Positions 6,250 through 7,994 of a stretch of 7,994 nucleotides of DNA are shown piece by piece. Numbering within the stretch: position 1 is the stretch's first letter; each line of letters starts with the position of its first letter. The notes under the pieces are model-generated. The model saw nothing but the letters and a program-made list of their open reading frames with translations. It had not been told where the DNA came from and made no database searches. This DNA comes from Campylobacterales bacterium (GTDB lineage Bacteria; Campylobacterota; Campylobacteria; Campylobacterales; QNZT01), in assembly GCA_015489185.1 (NCBI GenBank), contig WGAE01000130.1:1-7994 (forward strand), read 5' to 3'. A program made the translations under genes and the position numbers.

Positions 6250-6269
6250 TTTGTGAAAGTTTGTGAAAG
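6250..6269. repeat. Perfect tandem 10-bp direct repeat, two copies of TTTGTGAAAG
   Basis: TTTGTGAAAG occurs at 6250-6259 and again immediately at 6260-6269. The 10-bp period is one helical turn. The repeat lies roughly 50-70 bp upstream of the superoxide reductase -10 and just beyond the fumarate reductase operon terminator, a position suited to an activator binding as a head-to-tail dimer. This role is inferred. Confidence 0.6.
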
Positions 6270-6273
6270 AATA

Positions 6274-6298
6274 TTCTCCCGCCGCTGAGACGGGAGAA
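6274..6298 (-). terminator. Intrinsic terminator of the mfr/sdh operon
   Basis: An 8-bp perfect stem, TTCTCCCG (6274-6281) with CGGGAGAA (6291-6298), and a 9-nt loop starts about 10 nt after the mfrE stop. On the minus-strand transcript the stem is followed by TATTCTTTC, a moderately U-rich tail. It separates the respiratory operon from the superoxide reductase gene. Confidence 0.7.
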
Positions 6299-6308
6299 AA
6301 GCGGTCAC

Positions 6309-7187
6309 TTAAACGAACGTCACATCCGCAACATTGTGTTGCAAGCCCAGTTTTTCAGGTGCGATTCCCAGTGCAAGTCCTACCATTTGCGGCAGATGCA
6401 GTACCGGAATATCTACGTCACGTCCCATCTCTTTGGAGATGTTGTGCTGTTGTACATCCATACGCAGATGACAAAGCGGGCACGGCGTGACGATTGTCTC
6501 GGCACCGTTGTCGATCGCATCGAGCATTGCGTCGCCGGAGAGTCTGTTGGCGGTTTTGGGCGCCTGCAACTCTACGTGAAAACCGCAACATTTGTTTTTG
6601 TGCTCGTACTCGACGTTCTTTCCGCCAAGCGCCAGAATCAGTCTGTCGATCGAATCGGGAACGTACGGATTTTCACCGCCGTTGCTCTTTTGCTGCAGAT
6701 GGCTCGGGCGAATGTTATGACATCCGTAGAACGCAGCAATCTGCATCTCTGTCAGCGGTTTGGTCACCTTCTCTTTGATCGCATCGAGTCCCAGATCATC
6801 GACGAGTGCGTAGAGGAAGTGTTTGACTTCACTTGTTCCCTTGTACTCAAGCCCTACCTCGGCAAGTCGTTCGTTGACCGCGGCTTTGAGTTCGGGGTTG
6901 GCATCGAGACGATCTTTGGTCATCCCCGTATTAAGCTGGCAGGTGTTACAGATCGTCACCATTGTCAAGCCTAGTTTCTCCGCATAGCAGATATTTCTGG
7001 CGTTGAGTGTAAGGGAGAGCATGTCGTCAAAATCCTGCAGGTGACTCGCACCGCAGCAAGATGCTTCATCCAACAGCACCAGTTCGATATCGAGCGCCTC
7101 GGCGACCGCCATTGTCGATTTTAAAAGTTCGGGCGTACTCTCTCTCGCCGTACATCCGGTATAGAGTGCATATTTCAATTTTGCCAT
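6309..7187 (-). CDS. mfrE: CCG-domain subunit of type E fumarate reductase / succinate dehydrogenase (MfrE/SdhE)
   Basis: This subunit replaces the haem membrane anchor of classical complexes and links the iron-sulfur subunit to the quinone pool. It resembles heterodisulfide reductase subunit B. Residues are numbered from the upstream ATG (7193), two codons before the chosen start. Two complete cysteine-rich CCG domains are present: C14, C46-C47 and C82-NT-C85 in the first, C158, C202-C203 and C238-PL-C241 in the second. HdrB proteins bind unusual [4Fe-4S] clusters through such motifs. No transmembrane helix is evident, as expected for this family. ATG at 7193 overlaps the mfrB stop (ATGA), but AGGGG is then only 2 nt away. 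The ATG at 7187 has it 8 nt upstream, so I chose that. By homology to Wolinella and Campylobacter it belongs to methylmenaquinol:fumarate reductase. In an autotroph it may instead serve as the rTCA-cycle fumarate reductase. Confidence 0.9.
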   Translation of the reverse strand: MAKLKYALYTGCTARESTPELLKSTMAVAEALDIELVLLDEASCCGASHLQDFDDMLSLTLNARNICYAEKLGLTMVTICNTCQLNTGMTKDRLDANPELKAAVNERLAEVGLEYKGTSEVKHFLYALVDDLGLDAIKEKVTKPLTEMQIAAFYGCHNIRPSHLQQKSNGGENPYVPDSIDRLILALGGKNVEYEHKNKCCGFHVELQAPKTANRLSGDAMLDAIDNGAETIVTPCPLCHLRMDVQQHNISKEMGRDVDIPVLHLPQMVGLALGIAPEKLGLQHNVADVTFV

Positions 7188-7189
7188 TT

Positions 7190-7994
7190 TCATTTCCCCT
7201 TGAACTTCGCTGTGGAAGCTGATTTAACAAGTTTTTGAATCTCGTCGAGATTTTTCGATTTAGGCATATTCCATGGCATAACGATCTTGCCTTTTTTGTA
7301 CATCGCAATCGCTTCGGGTACGTGTTTGAGCACACCGAACAACCCTTCGGAATATTTGACCAGTTCCCCCTCGTCCAGAAGACCGTGTTTTTCGATCGAC
7401 CATTTGAATCCGACAGCGTGACGCACGGCAACATTGTCCTCTGCCATATCCTCTTCGAAGGTTTGCTGATGGAGTTTGGTGATCTTGCCGATCGGATCGA
7501 CCTCTTTCGGACATGCTTCGGCACACTCGTAACACTTCACACAATCCCAGATACCGGGACCGATCTCGTTGACGATCTCCAGCCTGTCACGTTTGCCTTC
7601 GTCTCTGACATCGGCATTGAAACGGTATGTCAGTGCCAGTGCAGCAGGTCCGAGATAATCCTCATTCGCCTGAACCGCAGGACAGGAGTAGTAGCAGTTA
7701 CCGCACTGAATACAGTAGTCGGCATCGTCGATCAACTCCGCAAGCTTCGGCGGTACGATATTCTCCTGCGTCGGATGCTCATCGATCTCCGCTTTCAGAT
7801 ACGGCTCGACACTGTTATATTTGGTCCAGAAATCTTTCTTGTCAATGACCATATCTTTGACCGCTCTGGCTTTGTTTTGCGGTTCGATCGTCAGCTCTTC
7901 CCCAAACATTTCAACCAGATCGGCAACCCGGTCTTTACAAGCCAGTGTCGCGCGACCGTTGACTTTGACGGCACAGGAGCCGCAGATACCGTGG
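7190..7994 (-). CDS. mfrB: Iron-sulfur subunit of type E fumarate reductase / succinate dehydrogenase (5' end outside window)
   Basis: This subunit carries electrons between the flavoprotein (MfrA/SdhA, presumably just off the right edge) and MfrE. The frame has no stop up to the window end, so the ATG at 7909 is internal. The codons at 7993-7910 encode HGICGSC and, 11 residues later, LAC, the plant-ferredoxin [2Fe-2S] motif. Of 267 visible residues, this domain's end occupies 1-28. Two four-cysteine motifs follow, C94-IQ-C97-GN-C100-YYS-C104-P and C151-VK-C154-YE-C157-AEA-C161-P. The second has an extra cysteine (C154) where classical SdhB/FrdB have a non-cysteine residue and bind [3Fe-4S]; this predicts [4Fe-4S], as known for type E enzymes. 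About 100 residues then extend to the C-terminus. It overlaps or abuts mfrE, so the two are co-translated. The thiol:fumarate reductase TfrB of methanogens is a fusion of these two subunits. Confidence 0.94.
   Translation of the reverse strand, partial: HGICGSCAVKVNGRATLACKDRVADLVEMFGEELTIEPQNKARAVKDMVIDKKDFWTKYNSVEPYLKAEIDEHPTQENIVPPKLAELIDDADYCIQCGNCYYSCPAVQANEDYLGPAALALTYRFNADVRDEGKRDRLEIVNEIGPGIWDCVKCYECAEACPKEVDPIGKITKLHQQTFEEDMAEDNVAVRHAVGFKWSIEKHGLLDEGELVKYSEGLFGVLKHVPEAIAMYKKGKIVMPWNMPKSKNLDEIQKLVKSASTAKFKGK

Noticed and set aside
6336..6974. Long open frame (212 codons) antisense to mfrE
   Set aside because: It mirrors the codon pattern of mfrE, which has full CCG motifs. The product has no recognisable domain.
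1..7994. A novel defence, mobile or biosynthetic system
   Set aside because: Every gene longer than 100 codons falls in a core family or is coupled to one. I found no transposase, integrase, toxin-antitoxin pair, repeat array or abrupt compositional change.

Overview
This window looks like a chromosomal segment of a member of the Campylobacterota (Epsilonproteobacteria). The evidence is a MfrE/SdhE-type fumarate reductase or succinate dehydrogenase module, the tyrA/bamA pairing, a family 4 uracil-DNA glycosylase and a stand-alone superoxide reductase. Base composition looks intermediate rather than very AT-rich, which would fit a Sulfurovum-, Sulfuricurvum- or Hydrogenimonas-like free-living lineage better than Campylobacter. 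That placement is inference. I see no mobile elements, tRNA or rRNA genes, or CRISPR arrays. All genes are compact and share similar codon use.

Left to right, the window opens inside the EAL domain of a c-di-GMP phosphodiesterase (+), which converges on tyrA (-, prephenate dehydrogenase) across a 19-nt gap holding a small hairpin. tyrA and bamA (+, outer-membrane barrel assembly factor) diverge from a 190-nt promoter region. bamA then converges on a secreted periplasmic-binding-fold protein (-, LpoA-like). Their two stop codons share one CTAG and lie within a hairpin.

The remaining genes are all on the minus strand. The family 4 uracil-DNA glycosylase lies upstream of the LpoA-like gene and overlaps it by ATGA. 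Upstream of that is a one-domain superoxide reductase with its own promoter. Upstream again, behind a terminator, are the CCG-domain subunit (mfrE/sdhE) and the iron-sulfur subunit (mfrB/sdhB) of a type E succinate:quinone oxidoreductase. The iron-sulfur subunit runs off the right edge, and the flavoprotein subunit is presumably just outside.

Functionally, this is ordinary core genome: envelope biogenesis (BamA and a probable envelope partner), aromatic amino acid synthesis, second-messenger turnover, DNA repair, oxygen defence and anaerobic or rTCA fumarate/succinate chemistry. I did not find an obviously new multi-gene system. The points most worth a second look are the substituted active-site pair in the superoxide reductase, the regulatory-looking repeats upstream of it, a possible leaderless uracil-DNA glycosylase mRNA, and the uncharacterised secreted protein coupled to that repair gene.
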